From: Pseudomonas sp. 14P_8.1_Bac3
GTDB taxonomy: Bacteria > Pseudomonadota > Gammaproteobacteria > Pseudomonadales > Pseudomonadaceae
DNA: 41,924 bases
Direction: 5' to 3'
Assembly (NCBI RefSeq): GCF_025466085.1
Contig: NZ_JANLOD010000077.1
Location: 1 to 41,924 of the forward strand
Part shown: piece by piece, positions 17,001 through 25,865 of the stretch
How the letters are laid out: every line of letters starts with the position of its first letter
How positions within the stretch are numbered: the stretch's first letter is position 1
The notes under the pieces: generated by a model
What the model was told of the DNA's origin: nothing
Database searches by the model: none
The model's input: only the letters and a program-made list of their open reading frames with translations
Translations under genes and position numbers: made by a program

Positions 17001-17470
17001 CCGCAATTTCCACCCAATAGAATTCGTCCATTCAAACACACCGTCAGCGTCCTGTTCTGTGCCCCCAGCACATAGTTGAACACCACGGCCGAGGCCGGTG
17101 CCGACAGCCCGCCGAGATTGTTGAAATCGATGGCGCTCACTCCCAAGGGTAGCGGTAGAGCGGCGCCGCTGCTCATCGCTGGAACAACCCGCAATACATT
17201 GGCAGGGTTGCCGGTACTGTCATACACCGACAGCTCTCCGGTCCAGACGCTATCGCCCGCCGTTGGCCGCACCCGAGTGGTAATGCCGCGGTTGATGGCT
17301 TCGAGGCGGGCGTAGTTGAGGCCGCGTTGCAGGTCGCTGAGCTCGGTGTCGGCCTTGGTGCTTTGCACCGAACGCGTAAATGTCGGTACCGCAACGGTGA
17401 CCATAATCAGGAACACCGCGAGCGTGACCATCAACTCGATCAGCGTGAAACCTTTTGTACGATGATCCAT
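16997..17470 (-). CDS. fimU: Minor type IV pilin FimU (GspH/FimT family)
   Basis: A 157-residue pre-pilin with leader MDHRTKG7 and FTLIELMVTLAVFLIMVTVAVP; Glu12 is the mature Glu5. A GspH-type beta domain follows. The ATG is preceded by GGAGGG. It is the first gene of the fimU-pilV-pilW-pilX-pilY1-pilE operon. I call it FimU rather than FimT because of this place at the head of the operon. The divergent fimT starts 130 bp away. Confidence 0.88.
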   Translation of the reverse strand: MDHRTKGFTLIELMVTLAVFLIMVTVAVPTFTRSVQSTKADTELSDLQRGLNYARLEAINRGITTRVRPTAGDSVWTGELSVYDSTGNPANVLRVVPAMSSGAALPLPLGVSAIDFNNLGGLSAPASAVVFNYVLGAQNRTLTVCLNGRILLGGNCG

Positions 17471-17527
17471 CGGTGCCCTCCGTTGTCGTCGGCTATACCT
17501 GCTTTAACACGCTAGAACATTCGACTG

Positions 17528-17540
17528 ACCGATGTTCGGT
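17528..17540. promoter_or_regulatory. Perfect 5-3-5 inverted repeat in the fimU-fimT gap
   Basis: ACCGA-TGT-TCGGT is a perfect palindrome in the middle of the 130-bp divergent region between fimU and fimT. It could be an operator for either gene. I do not recognise the regulator. Confidence 0.3.
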
Positions 17541-17600
17541 TGTTTTGCCACTGCTCGCGCACGGATTGCGCAAGTCACCGTGCTCCAGGGAGGAGATAGT

Positions 17601-18119
17601 ATGCGTCAGCGAGGTTTCAGTCTGGTCGAACTGCTGATGGGACTGACGATTGTCGGGATTGTTCTGCATCTGGTCAGTCCGGCATTTGCTGCGCTGACTG
17701 AATCGAATCATCGGGAGGAAGCGGCAAGGTCGCTGGTCAGCGGCATACGTAGTGCAAGAAGTGAGGCGATCACGCGGAACCAGCCCGTTGTCATTCACGG
17801 CATCAACGGCGATTGGGGTCAGGGTTGGCGAATCATTCTGGACTCCAGCGGAAAAGGACAGGATGACCACAGCAATCCCGTTATTGCCGAGCATGCAAGC
17901 AACACCGGGTTATCGATTGTTGGCAATTGGTGGTTCAGGCGTTACATACGTTTCAGCAGCCTCGGTGCGCCGCTAATGCCCAAAAAAACCTTCAAGGCAG
18001 GAACGTTGCACCTCTGCGATGCCCGCGAGCCAGTGAGCCGACTGCAAGTGGTGGTGGCTCGTACCGGCCGCGTCAGCCTGCGCAATCAAAAGACTGAGCA
18101 GGCGTTATGCGAGAAATAA
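17601..18119 (+). CDS. fimT: FimT-type pseudopilin
   Basis: A 172-residue GspH/FimT family protein with a very short leader, MRQRG5, and FSLVELLMGLTIVGIVLHLVSPAF; Glu10 is the mature Glu5. A strong GGGAGGAG at about 8 nt supports the start at 17601. Family members called FimT bind DNA and aid uptake in naturally competent species; whether that holds here is not shown. The C-terminal tail is basic (TGRVSLRNQKTEQALCEK). It is on the plus strand, opposite to the minor pilin operon, and its TAA lies 2 bp from the ispH stop. Confidence 0.85.
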   Translation: MRQRGFSLVELLMGLTIVGIVLHLVSPAFAALTESNHREEAARSLVSGIRSARSEAITRNQPVVIHGINGDWGQGWRIILDSSGKGQDDHSNPVIAEHASNTGLSIVGNWWFRRYIRFSSLGAPLMPKKTFKAGTLHLCDAREPVSRLQVVVARTGRVSLRNQKTEQALCEK

Positions 18120-18121
18120 CA

Positions 18122-19069
18122 TCAGAGCAACGAACGAACCCGTAACTCTTTGGGCATGGAAAACGTGATGTTCTCTTCGCGACCTGCCAGCTCATCGGCA
18201 CCGGTAGCGCCCCAGGCCTGCAACTGCTGAATCACGCCACGCACCAGCACTTCCGGCGCCGAAGCACCCGCAGTGATACCAATACGCTCAACGCCATCGA
18301 ACCAGCTCTTTTGCAGATCTTCGGCGCCGTCGATCAAATACGCCGGAGTGGACATGCGCTCGGCCAGTTCACGCAGGCGATTGGAGTTGGAGCTGTTCGG
18401 ACTGCCGACCACCAACACCACGTCGCACTCGTCGGCCAGTGTCTTGACGGCGTCCTGACGGTTTTGCGTGGCATAGCAAATGTCGTCCTTGCGTGGGCCA
18501 CCGATCGCCGGGAAGCGCGTACGCAGGGCGTCGATGACACGGCTGGTATCGTCCATGGACAAGGTGGTCTGGGTCACGAACGCCAGTTTTTCCGGATTGT
18601 TCACCTGCAACGCGGCGACGTCTTTTTCGTCTTCGACCAAGTAGATCGCGCCACCATTGCTACCATCGTACTGGCCCATGGTGCCTTCGACTTCCGGGTG
18701 ACCGGCGTGGCCGATGAGGATGCATTCACGACCATCACGGCTGTAACGCGCGACTTCAATGTGCACCTTGGTCACCAGCGGGCAGGTTGCGTCGAATACT
18801 TTCAGGCCACGACCGGCGGCTTCGGTGCGCACCGCCTGGGAAACACCGTGGGCACTGAAGATCACGATGACGTCGTCCGGCACCTGATCCAGTTCCTCTA
18901 CGAAGATTGCACCGCGAGCACGCAGGTCTTCGACGACGAATTTGTTGTGGACCACTTCATGGCGCACATAGATCGGCGGCCCGAAGACTTCAAGGGCGCG
19001 GTTGACGATTTCGATCGCCCGGTCCACACCGGCGCAGAAGCCACGGGGATTGGCGAGTTTGATTTGCAT
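18122..19069 (-). CDS. ispH: 4-hydroxy-3-methylbut-2-enyl diphosphate reductase IspH
   Basis: A 315-residue iron-sulfur enzyme, the last step of the MEP pathway, which gives IPP and DMAPP. The three cluster cysteines are Cys12, Cys96 (DATCPLV) and Cys198 (DDICYAT). The substrate-binding SSNSNRL motif is present. I chose the ATG at 19069 (MQIKLANPRGFCAG), the usual family start, over the longer open frame. A REPIN lies between it and fkpB. It is likely the tail of the ribF-ileS-lspA-fkpB operon, an order found in many gammaproteobacteria. Confidence 0.96.
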   Translation of the reverse strand: MQIKLANPRGFCAGVDRAIEIVNRALEVFGPPIYVRHEVVHNKFVVEDLRARGAIFVEELDQVPDDVIVIFSAHGVSQAVRTEAAGRGLKVFDATCPLVTKVHIEVARYSRDGRECILIGHAGHPEVEGTMGQYDGSNGGAIYLVEDEKDVAALQVNNPEKLAFVTQTTLSMDDTSRVIDALRTRFPAIGGPRKDDICYATQNRQDAVKTLADECDVVLVVGSPNSSNSNRLRELAERMSTPAYLIDGAEDLQKSWFDGVERIGITAGASAPEVLVRGVIQQLQAWGATGADELAGREENITFSMPKELRVRSLL

Positions 19070-19119
19070 GCTGTGCCTCGTGTCTTGCGCGCAATAAAAT
19101 AGCGGAACAATGAAAACCA

Positions 19120-19211
19120 CTGTGGGAGCGAGCCTGCTCGCGATAGCGGTGCAACAGACAACATCAGTGTTGAATGTCAGTCAGCATTCGCGAGCAGGCT
19201 CGCTCCCACAG
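19120..19211. repeat. REPIN between fkpB and ispH
   Basis: Two perfect 24-nt inverted arms (19120-19143 and 19188-19211), each with CTGTGGGAGCGAGC..GCTCGCGA, flank a 44-nt centre. The right arm ends 2 bp beyond the fkpB stop codon. It could lower expression of ispH relative to the upstream genes. Confidence 0.92.
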
Positions 19212-19212
19212 G

Positions 19213-19665
19213 TTACAGCGATTTGACGTCGATGATCTCGACGTCAAAGGTCAATGTCTTGCCGGCCAGCGGATGGTTGAAGTCGATGGTCACCTGCTCG
19301 TCATCGAACTCTTTCACCACGCCTGGCAGCTCAGTATTCGCCGCATCGTTGAAGATCACCAGCAATCCCGGTGACAGTTCCATGTCCTTGAACTGCGAGC
19401 GCGGGATGATCTGTACGTTTTGCGGGTTCGGCTGGCCAAATGCATTTTCTGGCTGGATGGTCAGCGTGCGCTTGTCGCCAGCCTTGAAGCCGAACAGCGC
19501 CGCCTCGAAACCTGGCAACAGGTTACCGTCGCCGACCTTGAAGGTCGCCGGGGCTTTGTCGAAAGTGCTGTCGACCGTGTCGCCGTTCTCCAGGCGCAAT
19601 GCAAAGTGCAAGGTGACTTCCGTGTTCTGGCGGATGCGTTGCTCAGCCAATACGTGTTCAGTCAT
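19213..19665 (-). CDS. fkpB: FKBP-type peptidyl-prolyl isomerase FkpB (SlpA)
   Basis: A 150-residue cytoplasmic SlpA-type prolyl isomerase and chaperone. The FKBP core includes VTLHFALRLENGDTVDSTFD, GNLLPGFEAALFGFKAGDKR and a C-terminal HPLAGKTLTFDVEIIDV. The inserted-flap (IF) domain lies around 75-125. The start overlaps the end of lspA by 8 nt. The lspA-fkpB-ispH order is conserved. Confidence 0.94.
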   Translation of the reverse strand: MTEHVLAEQRIRQNTEVTLHFALRLENGDTVDSTFDKAPATFKVGDGNLLPGFEAALFGFKAGDKRTLTIQPENAFGQPNPQNVQIIPRSQFKDMELSPGLLVIFNDAANTELPGVVKEFDDEQVTIDFNHPLAGKTLTFDVEIIDVKSL

Positions 19666-20170
19666 GAACGGTTTCTCCGGTTTTCTTGGTTTTGAACATG
19701 TCCAGCGCCAGCATCACCGCACCGACAGTGATAGCACTGTCGGCAAAGTTGAACGCTGGGAAATACCAGCGGTTCTGCCAATGCACCAGAATGAAATCGA
19801 TCACATGGCCCAGGGCGATGCGGTCATACAGATTGCCCAGCGCGCCACCGAGCACCAGGGCCAGCGCAATCGCCAGCCAGGTTTCATGGCGCCCAAGGCG
19901 CTTGAGCCACACCACCAGCACCGCGCTGACCACGACCGCAATCAGCGCGAACAACCAACGCTGCCAGCCGGAGCTGTCGGCCAGGAAGCTGAACGCCGCG
20001 CCAGTGTTGTAGGCGAGGGTCCAGCTGAAGTAATCGGGGATCACCACGATTTGCTGGTACATCTGCAGCGAGCCTTCGAAGTAGAACTTGCTGGCCTGGT
20101 CAATGACCAGGACCAGCAAACTCAACCAGAGCCAGCTCAGTCGTCCGAAACGACCAACGCCATTAGGCAT
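19658..20170 (-). CDS. lspA: Lipoprotein signal peptidase LspA
   Basis: A 170-residue inner membrane aspartyl protease that removes the signal peptide from prolipoproteins after Lgt acts. Four transmembrane helices can be seen at about 13-30, 72-90, 97-115 and 140-160. The catalytic pair is Asp125 (GHVIDFI) and Asp144 (FNFADSAI), one residue off the P. aeruginosa numbering 124/143. It overlaps ileS by 8 nt and fkpB by 8 nt. It serves, among others, the BamD lipoprotein in this window. Confidence 0.97.
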   Translation of the reverse strand: MPNGVGRFGRLSWLWLSLLVLVIDQASKFYFEGSLQMYQQIVVIPDYFSWTLAYNTGAAFSFLADSSGWQRWLFALIAVVVSAVLVVWLKRLGRHETWLAIALALVLGGALGNLYDRIALGHVIDFILVHWQNRWYFPAFNFADSAITVGAVMLALDMFKTKKTGETVHD

Positions 20171-22994
20171 AGTGACGAACCTCGCCAGCGCCGCTGATGT
20201 TGTCGACGCAACGACCGCAGATTTCCGGATGCTCCGGGTTCACGCCGACATCTTCACGGCAATGCCAGCAACGGGCGCACTTGGCGAAGGCCGACTTGAC
20301 GATTTTCAGCTTCAGGCCGCTCACTTCGGTGGCCACCGCATCGGCCGGTGCCTGTACAAACGGCGCCACGCTGGCGGTCGAGGTGATCAGCACGAAGCGC
20401 AGCTCGTTGCTCAGTTGGGCCAGGTCGGCGCTCAGCGCCTCTTCGGCGTACAGCGTTACTTCGGCTTGCAGGTTGCCGCCCACGGCCTTGGCCGCGCGCT
20501 GGATTTCCATTTCCTTGTTCACCGCTACCTTCACCGCCATGATCCGCTCCCAGTAGGCGCGGCCCAGTTCGACGTTTTCCGGCAGTTCGGTCAGGCCTTC
20601 GTACCAGGTGTTGAGCATCACCGATTCGTTGCGTTCGCCCGGCAGGTATTCCCACAGTTCGTCAGCGGTGAAGGCGAGGATCGGCGCGATCCAGCGCACC
20701 AGCGCTTCGGAGATGTGGTACAGCGCGGTTTGCGCCGAACGGCGGGCCTTGCTGTTGGCGCCAGTGGTGTACTGACGGTCCTTGATGATGTCGAGGTAGA
20801 AACCGCCCAACTCCTGCACGCAGAAATTGTGGATCTTGGAGTAGACGTTCCAGAAGCGGTATTCGCCGTAATGCTCTTGCAGCTCACGTTGCAGCAGCAG
20901 CGTGCGATCCACGGCCCAACGGTCCAGCGCCAGCATGTCTTCGGCCGGCAGGATGTCGGTGGCCGGGTTGAAACCGGTCAGGTTGGAAAGCAGGAAGCGC
21001 GCGGTGTTGCGGATACGTCGGTAAGCGTCCGCGCTACGTTGCAGGATCTGCTCGGACACCGCCATTTCGCCCGAGTAATCGGTCGACGCGACCCACAGAC
21101 GCATAATGTCGGCGCCCAGTGTGTCGTTGACCTTTTGCGGCGCGATCACGTTGCCCAGGGATTTGGACATTTTGCGCCCGGACTCATCGACGGTGAAGCC
21201 GTGGGTCAGCAGTTCGCGGTAAGGCGCATGGTTGTCGATGGCGCAACCGGTCAGCAGCGACGAGTGGAACCAGCCACGGTGTTGGTCCGAACCTTCCAGG
21301 TACAGGTCGGCGCGTGGGCCGGTTTCGTGGCCCATCGGGTGCGAACCGCGCAGGACGTGCCAGTGCGTGGTGCCCGAATCGAACCAGACGTCCAGGGTGT
21401 CGCTGATCTTGTCGTATTGCGGCGCTTCGTCACCAAGCAGCTCGGCAGCATCCATCTTGAACCAGGCTTCGATGCCTTCCGCTTCTACGCGTTTGGCGAC
21501 CTCTTCCATCAGCTCGACGGTACGCGGGTGCAGCTCGCCGCTTTCCTTGTTCAGGAAGAACGGGATCGGCACGCCCCAATTGCGCTGACGGGAGATGCAC
21601 CAGTCCGGACGGTTGGCGATCATCGAGTGCAGGCGCGCCTGGCCCCAGGCCGGAACGAACCTGGTCTCTTCGATAGCTTTGATCGCACGCTTGCGCAGGG
21701 TCTCGCCAGTTGCCGGCTCTTTGTCCATGCCGATGAACCACTGCGCGGTGGCGCGGTAGATCAACGGGGTCTTGTGACGCCAGCAGTGCATGTAGCTGTG
21801 TTCGATGATCGTGGTGTGCAGCAGCGCGCCGACTTCGGTCAGCTTGTCGACGATGGCCGGGTTCGCCTTCCAGATGAACTGGCCGCCAAAGAACTCCAGC
21901 GATGGCACATAGACGCCGTTGCTCTGGACCGGGTTGAGGATGTCATCGTTGGCCATGCCGTAGGCTTTGCAGGTCACGAAGTCGTCCACGCCGTAGGCAG
22001 GTGCGGAGTGAACCACACCGGTGCCGGCGCCCAGTTCGACGTACTCGGCCAGGTAAACCGGCGACAGGCGATCGTAGAACGGGTGACGGAAATTGATCAG
22101 CTCCAGCGCTTTACCCGTGGTGGTCGCGATGACGGAGCCTTCCAGGTTGTAGCGGGCCAGGCAGGACTCGACCAGCTCTTCAGCCAGCACCAGCAATTTA
22201 TCGCCGACGTCGACCAGCGCGTAGTTGAATTCTGGATGGACGTTGAGCGCCTGGTTGGCCGGGATGGTCCACGGGGTGGTGGTCCAGATCACGATCGAAG
22301 CCGGTTTGCCCAGTGTTGGCAGGCCGAACGCGGCAGCCAGCTTGGCTTCATCGGCGATCGGGAAGGCGACGTCGATGGTCGAGGACTTTTTGTTTTCGTA
22401 TTCGACTTCCGCTTCAGCCAGCGCCGAACCGCAATCGAAACACCAGTTCACAGGCTTCAGGCCTTTGAACACGAAACCGCCCTTGACGATTTCGGCAAGG
22501 GCACGGATCTCGCCGGCCTCGTTCTTGAAGTCCATGGTCTTGTACGGGTTGGCGAAGTCGCCCAACACGCCCAGACGGATGAACTCGGATTTTTGCCCTT
22601 CGATCTGCTCGGTGGCGTAGGCACGGCACAGTTCGCGGGTCTTGTCCGCACCCAGGTTTTTACCGTGGGTCACTTCGACTTTGTGCTCGATCGGCAGGCC
22701 ATGGCAGTCCCAGCCCGGCACGTAAGGCGCGTCGAAACCCGCCAGGGTCTTCGAGCGGATGATCATGTCCTTGAGAATCTTGTTCAGCGCATGACCGATG
22801 TGAATCGTGCCATTGGCGTACGGAGGACCGTCGTGAAGTACGAACTTCGGACGATCCTTGCCAATTTCGCGCAACTTACCGTACAGGCCAATGCTGTCCC
22901 AGCGCTGCAGAATCTGCGGTTCGCGCTGAGGCAGGCCGGCCTTCATTGGGAAGGCGGTGTCCGGAAGGTTTAGCGTGGCTTTATAGTCGGTCAT
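20163..22994 (-). CDS. ileS: Isoleucyl-tRNA synthetase
   Basis: A 943-residue class I aminoacyl-tRNA synthetase. The HIGH motif lies at 65-68 (PPYANGTIHIGHALNK) and the KMSKS motif in GRKMSKSLGN. A CP1 editing domain lies between them. A C-terminal zinc finger carries the cysteines of CARCWHC and CGRC. Length and zinc finger match the usual bacterial type (about 940), not the mupirocin-resistant type. Its ATG directly abuts the ribF stop codon, with no gap. Confidence 0.98.
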   Translation of the reverse strand: MTDYKATLNLPDTAFPMKAGLPQREPQILQRWDSIGLYGKLREIGKDRPKFVLHDGPPYANGTIHIGHALNKILKDMIIRSKTLAGFDAPYVPGWDCHGLPIEHKVEVTHGKNLGADKTRELCRAYATEQIEGQKSEFIRLGVLGDFANPYKTMDFKNEAGEIRALAEIVKGGFVFKGLKPVNWCFDCGSALAEAEVEYENKKSSTIDVAFPIADEAKLAAAFGLPTLGKPASIVIWTTTPWTIPANQALNVHPEFNYALVDVGDKLLVLAEELVESCLARYNLEGSVIATTTGKALELINFRHPFYDRLSPVYLAEYVELGAGTGVVHSAPAYGVDDFVTCKAYGMANDDILNPVQSNGVYVPSLEFFGGQFIWKANPAIVDKLTEVGALLHTTIIEHSYMHCWRHKTPLIYRATAQWFIGMDKEPATGETLRKRAIKAIEETRFVPAWGQARLHSMIANRPDWCISRQRNWGVPIPFFLNKESGELHPRTVELMEEVAKRVEAEGIEAWFKMDAAELLGDEAPQYDKISDTLDVWFDSGTTHWHVLRGSHPMGHETGPRADLYLEGSDQHRGWFHSSLLTGCAIDNHAPYRELLTHGFTVDESGRKMSKSLGNVIAPQKVNDTLGADIMRLWVASTDYSGEMAVSEQILQRSADAYRRIRNTARFLLSNLTGFNPATDILPAEDMLALDRWAVDRTLLLQRELQEHYGEYRFWNVYSKIHNFCVQELGGFYLDIIKDRQYTTGANSKARRSAQTALYHISEALVRWIAPILAFTADELWEYLPGERNESVMLNTWYEGLTELPENVELGRAYWERIMAVKVAVNKEMEIQRAAKAVGGNLQAEVTLYAEEALSADLAQLSNELRFVLITSTASVAPFVQAPADAVATEVSGLKLKIVKSAFAKCARCWHCREDVGVNPEHPEICGRCVDNISGAGEVRHYA

Positions 22995-23945
22995 TTATGG
23001 CTCTTCATTAGCGATTGGCGCTAGGTGCGACAGGGCACGGGCGGCGGCGACATCCGCATTGATCGCCGTCTTAAGCGCCTCCAGAGAGGCGAAACGCTGC
23101 TCTTCACGCAGCTTGTGGTGGAAAACCACCGTCAAACGCCGGTCATACAGATCGCCGGCAAAATCTAAAAGATGCACTTCGAGGTGGGCTTTGCCATCCC
23201 CTTGGACCGTTGGCCGCACGCCGATGTTAGCGACGCCTGGCCAGGTCTTGCCGTCGATGTCGACGTTGACCAGGTAAACCCCGGTCAGCGGCACGCGACG
23301 ACGTTTGAGTTGTATGTTGGCGGTGGGCGTACCCAATTGACGCGCCAGCTTCTGGCCGTGCAGGACGCGCCCGCTGATCTGGAACGGACGACCGAGCAGA
23401 CGCTCGGCCAAGGCAAAATCGGCCGCAGCCAGGGCATTTCGCACCTGGGTGCTGCTGACGCGAATGCCATCCAGCTCGACGGTTTGCGCGGCTTCGACGG
23501 TGAATCCCTGCATGACGCCAGCCTGTTGCAGGAAATCGAAATCCCCTACCCGGTCACAGCCGAAACGGAAGTCGTCACCCACTTCCAGATGCTGGACACC
23601 GAGGCCGTCGACCAGAATGGTATCGACGAATTCGCTGGCGCTGAGCTTGCTCAGGCGCTGGTTGAAGGCCAGGCACAGAACCCGGTCGACGCCCTCTTCA
23701 GCCAGCAGCTGCAGCTTGTCCCGCAGGCGGGCCAGGCGCGCCGGCGCGGTCTCGGGGGCGAAAAACTCCCGCGGCTGCGGCTCGAAAATCACCACGCAGC
23801 TGGGCACGCCCAACTCGAGCGCGCGCTCACGCAACCTCGCCAGGATAGCCTGGTGGCCGCGGTGAACACCGTCAAAGTTGCCAATAGTGGCGACACAGCC
23901 CCGATGCTGGGGGCGCAGGTTGTGGAGGCCTCGAACCAGCTGCAT
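22995..23945 (-). CDS. ribF: Bifunctional riboflavin kinase / FAD synthetase RibF
   Basis: A 316-residue enzyme that makes FMN and FAD. The N-terminal FAD synthetase domain has TIGNFDGVHRGHQ at about 20-32. The C-terminal riboflavin kinase domain (about 185-305) includes GTPTANI and PGVANIGVRPT. I chose the ATG at 23945 (MQLVRGLHNLRP). An ATG at 23963 (MSKKRVM) is in frame, but it lies only 10 nt from a TATAAT, so its transcript would have almost no leader. It is the first gene of the ribF-ileS-lspA-fkpB operon. Confidence 0.95.
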   Translation of the reverse strand: MQLVRGLHNLRPQHRGCVATIGNFDGVHRGHQAILARLRERALELGVPSCVVIFEPQPREFFAPETAPARLARLRDKLQLLAEEGVDRVLCLAFNQRLSKLSASEFVDTILVDGLGVQHLEVGDDFRFGCDRVGDFDFLQQAGVMQGFTVEAAQTVELDGIRVSSTQVRNALAAADFALAERLLGRPFQISGRVLHGQKLARQLGTPTANIQLKRRRVPLTGVYLVNVDIDGKTWPGVANIGVRPTVQGDGKAHLEVHLLDFAGDLYDRRLTVVFHHKLREEQRFASLEALKTAINADVAAARALSHLAPIANEEP

Positions 23946-23973
23946 AACGCGCTTCTTGCTCATAAAGTGGTCG

Positions 23974-23979
23974 ATTATA
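23974..23979 (-). promoter_or_regulatory. Consensus -10 (TATAAT) of the ribF operon
   Basis: A perfect TATAAT on the minus strand lies 28 nt before the chosen ribF start. The -35 region is weak (TGTCGT at 17-nt spacing). A start about 7 nt downstream would give a leader of roughly 20 nt for the ATG at 23945. Confidence 0.55.
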
Positions 23980-24074
23980 ACCACACCCGGCGGCCGACGA
24001 CAGGCAACACCGTAACCCAAAGTAATCGAGCCGACAAAACCGCCGGCCCGCCCCTGTTTATTGACGCAAAGACT

Positions 24075-25613
24075 TCAGCTCAACGCCTTGCGATTGAAGT
24101 CGCGCAAACGGAAGCCCATAAGCAGCAACATCCCGAAATACGAGACCACACCCGCCGCCACCAGCACACCAAGACGCAGGAAACGTTCGAGCATATGCCC
24201 CTGGTCCCAGGCCGGCATCACATGCATCCCGGCCAGCAATACCGCCGACATCACTAGCACCGCGACCACCAGCTTGGCGCCAAACCTGGCCCAACCCGGT
24301 TGCGGCTGATACATCTGCTGTTTGCGCAACTGATAGAACAGCAGCCCGGCGTTGATACAGGCACCGGCGCTGATGGCTAACGCGAGACCAGCGTGGGCCA
24401 GTGGACCGATCAACACCAGGTTGAACAATTGCGTAACGACCAGGGTGAAAATCGCGATTTTTACCGGAGTGCGGATGTTTTGTTGCGCATAAAAGCCCGG
24501 GGCCAGCACTTTGATCACGATAATCCCGAGCAAACCGACCGAATAAGCGATCAGCGCCCGCTGCGTCATGGACGCATCGAAGGCGTCGAACTGACCGTAC
24601 TGAAACAGCGAAACCGTCAGCGGCTCAGCCAGGATGCCCAGCGCCAGCGAACACGGCAGCACCAGCACAAAGCACAGGCGCAGGCCCCAATCGAGGATCC
24701 GCGAGTACTCGTTGCGGTCCTTGCTGGCGTAGGTCTTGGCCAGGGTCGGCAACAGAATCGTGCCCAATGCCACGCCCAGCACGCCGGACGGCAACTCCAT
24801 CAAGCGGTCGGCGTAATACATCCACGACACGGAGCCCGCCACCAGGAACGAGGCGAAAATGGTGTTGATGATCAGCGAAATCTGGCTGACCGAAACGCCG
24901 AGAATCGCCGGCAACATCTGCTTCATGACCCGCCAGACGCCGCTGTCGCGCAGATTCAGGCGTGGCAACACCAACATGCCGATCTTTTTCAGGTGCGGCA
25001 ACTGGTAGAGCAATTGCGCCAGGCCGCCCGCCAATACTGCCCAGCCCAGGGCCATGACCGGCGGATCGAAGTACGGCGTCAGGAACACCGCAAAAATGAT
25101 CATGCTGACGTTAAGCAGGGTCGGCACGAAGGCCGGCACCGAGAAACGGTTATAGGTATTGAGGATCGCCCCGGCCAGGGACGACAGGGAGATCAGCAAT
25201 ATATAAGGAAAGGTCACGCGCAACAGGCTGGAGGTGAGCTGGAATTTTTCCGGAGTATCAGCGAAACCGGGCGCGGTCGCCCAGATCACCCAAGGCGCCG
25301 CGAGCATGCCCAACGCGGTGACCAGCGCCAGTACCAGCGTCAGCAAGCCGGAGACGTAGGCAATAAAGGTCCGTGTCGCCTCTTCGCCCTTCTGGCTTTT
25401 GTACTCGGCAAGAATCGGCACGAATGCCTGAGAAAACGCCCCCTCAGCGAAGATCCGGCGCAGCAGATTGGGCAGCTTGAAGGCGATGAAGAAGGCGTCG
25501 GTCGCCATCCCCGCACCAAATGTGCGCGCAATGAGGGTGTCACGGACGAATCCCAGAATTCGGGAAAGCATCGTGATAGAGCTGACGGCGGCCAACGATT
25601 TGAGCAGATTCAT
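24075..25613 (-). CDS. murJ: Lipid II flippase MurJ (MviN)
   Basis: A 512-residue integral membrane protein with about 14 hydrophobic helices that moves lipid II across the inner membrane for peptidoglycan synthesis. The N-terminal signature MNLLKSLAAVSSITMLSRILGFVRDTLIARTFG fixes the start at 25613, and charged residues in helix 1 and 2 (SRILGFVRD) agree with the family. It lies just upstream of ribF on the same strand, with 129 bp between them, as in many pseudomonads. It is divergent from rpsT. Confidence 0.97.
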   Translation of the reverse strand: MNLLKSLAAVSSITMLSRILGFVRDTLIARTFGAGMATDAFFIAFKLPNLLRRIFAEGAFSQAFVPILAEYKSQKGEEATRTFIAYVSGLLTLVLALVTALGMLAAPWVIWATAPGFADTPEKFQLTSSLLRVTFPYILLISLSSLAGAILNTYNRFSVPAFVPTLLNVSMIIFAVFLTPYFDPPVMALGWAVLAGGLAQLLYQLPHLKKIGMLVLPRLNLRDSGVWRVMKQMLPAILGVSVSQISLIINTIFASFLVAGSVSWMYYADRLMELPSGVLGVALGTILLPTLAKTYASKDRNEYSRILDWGLRLCFVLVLPCSLALGILAEPLTVSLFQYGQFDAFDASMTQRALIAYSVGLLGIIVIKVLAPGFYAQQNIRTPVKIAIFTLVVTQLFNLVLIGPLAHAGLALAISAGACINAGLLFYQLRKQQMYQPQPGWARFGAKLVVAVLVMSAVLLAGMHVMPAWDQGHMLERFLRLGVLVAAGVVSYFGMLLLMGFRLRDFNRKALS

Positions 25614-25783
25614 TGAAAGAGTTTGTGCCTGTCGATAAACAGCAGGCGAACAACGCGCCCACTTATGCGATACTCCGCGCCGCAGCAGCACAGAGCCAAA
25701 GCTCGCGAGTTTACAGGTCAAGCGCCGGAAATAAATATCCCGCCTCTTTATACCTACCACTTAGCGGAACGTCTCAACCGCCC

Positions 25784-25812
25784 TTGACAAGACATCAACT
25801 CATCGGCATGAT
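25784..25812 (+). promoter_or_regulatory. Sigma-70 promoter of rpsT
   Basis: A perfect TTGACA (25784-25789), a 17-nt spacer and CATGAT (25807-25812) are followed by a GC-rich TCGCGGCC. The predicted leader is about 47 nt before the rpsT start. Confidence 0.6.
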
Positions 25813-25865
25813 TCGCGGCCTATTTTGTTTGCTATTTCCTAAAAAGTCTTTCGAGGAGCTCGACG

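Noticed and set aside
17601..18119. Plus-strand fimT as a degraded or foreign gene
   Set aside because: It has an intact leader, Glu5, full length and a strong ribosome site, so there is no sign of decay.
20088..22973. Open frame of 961 codons antisense to ileS
   Set aside because: It is a shadow of a highly expressed GC-rich gene. The residues are biased to His, Arg, Gln and Val, and no domain is visible.
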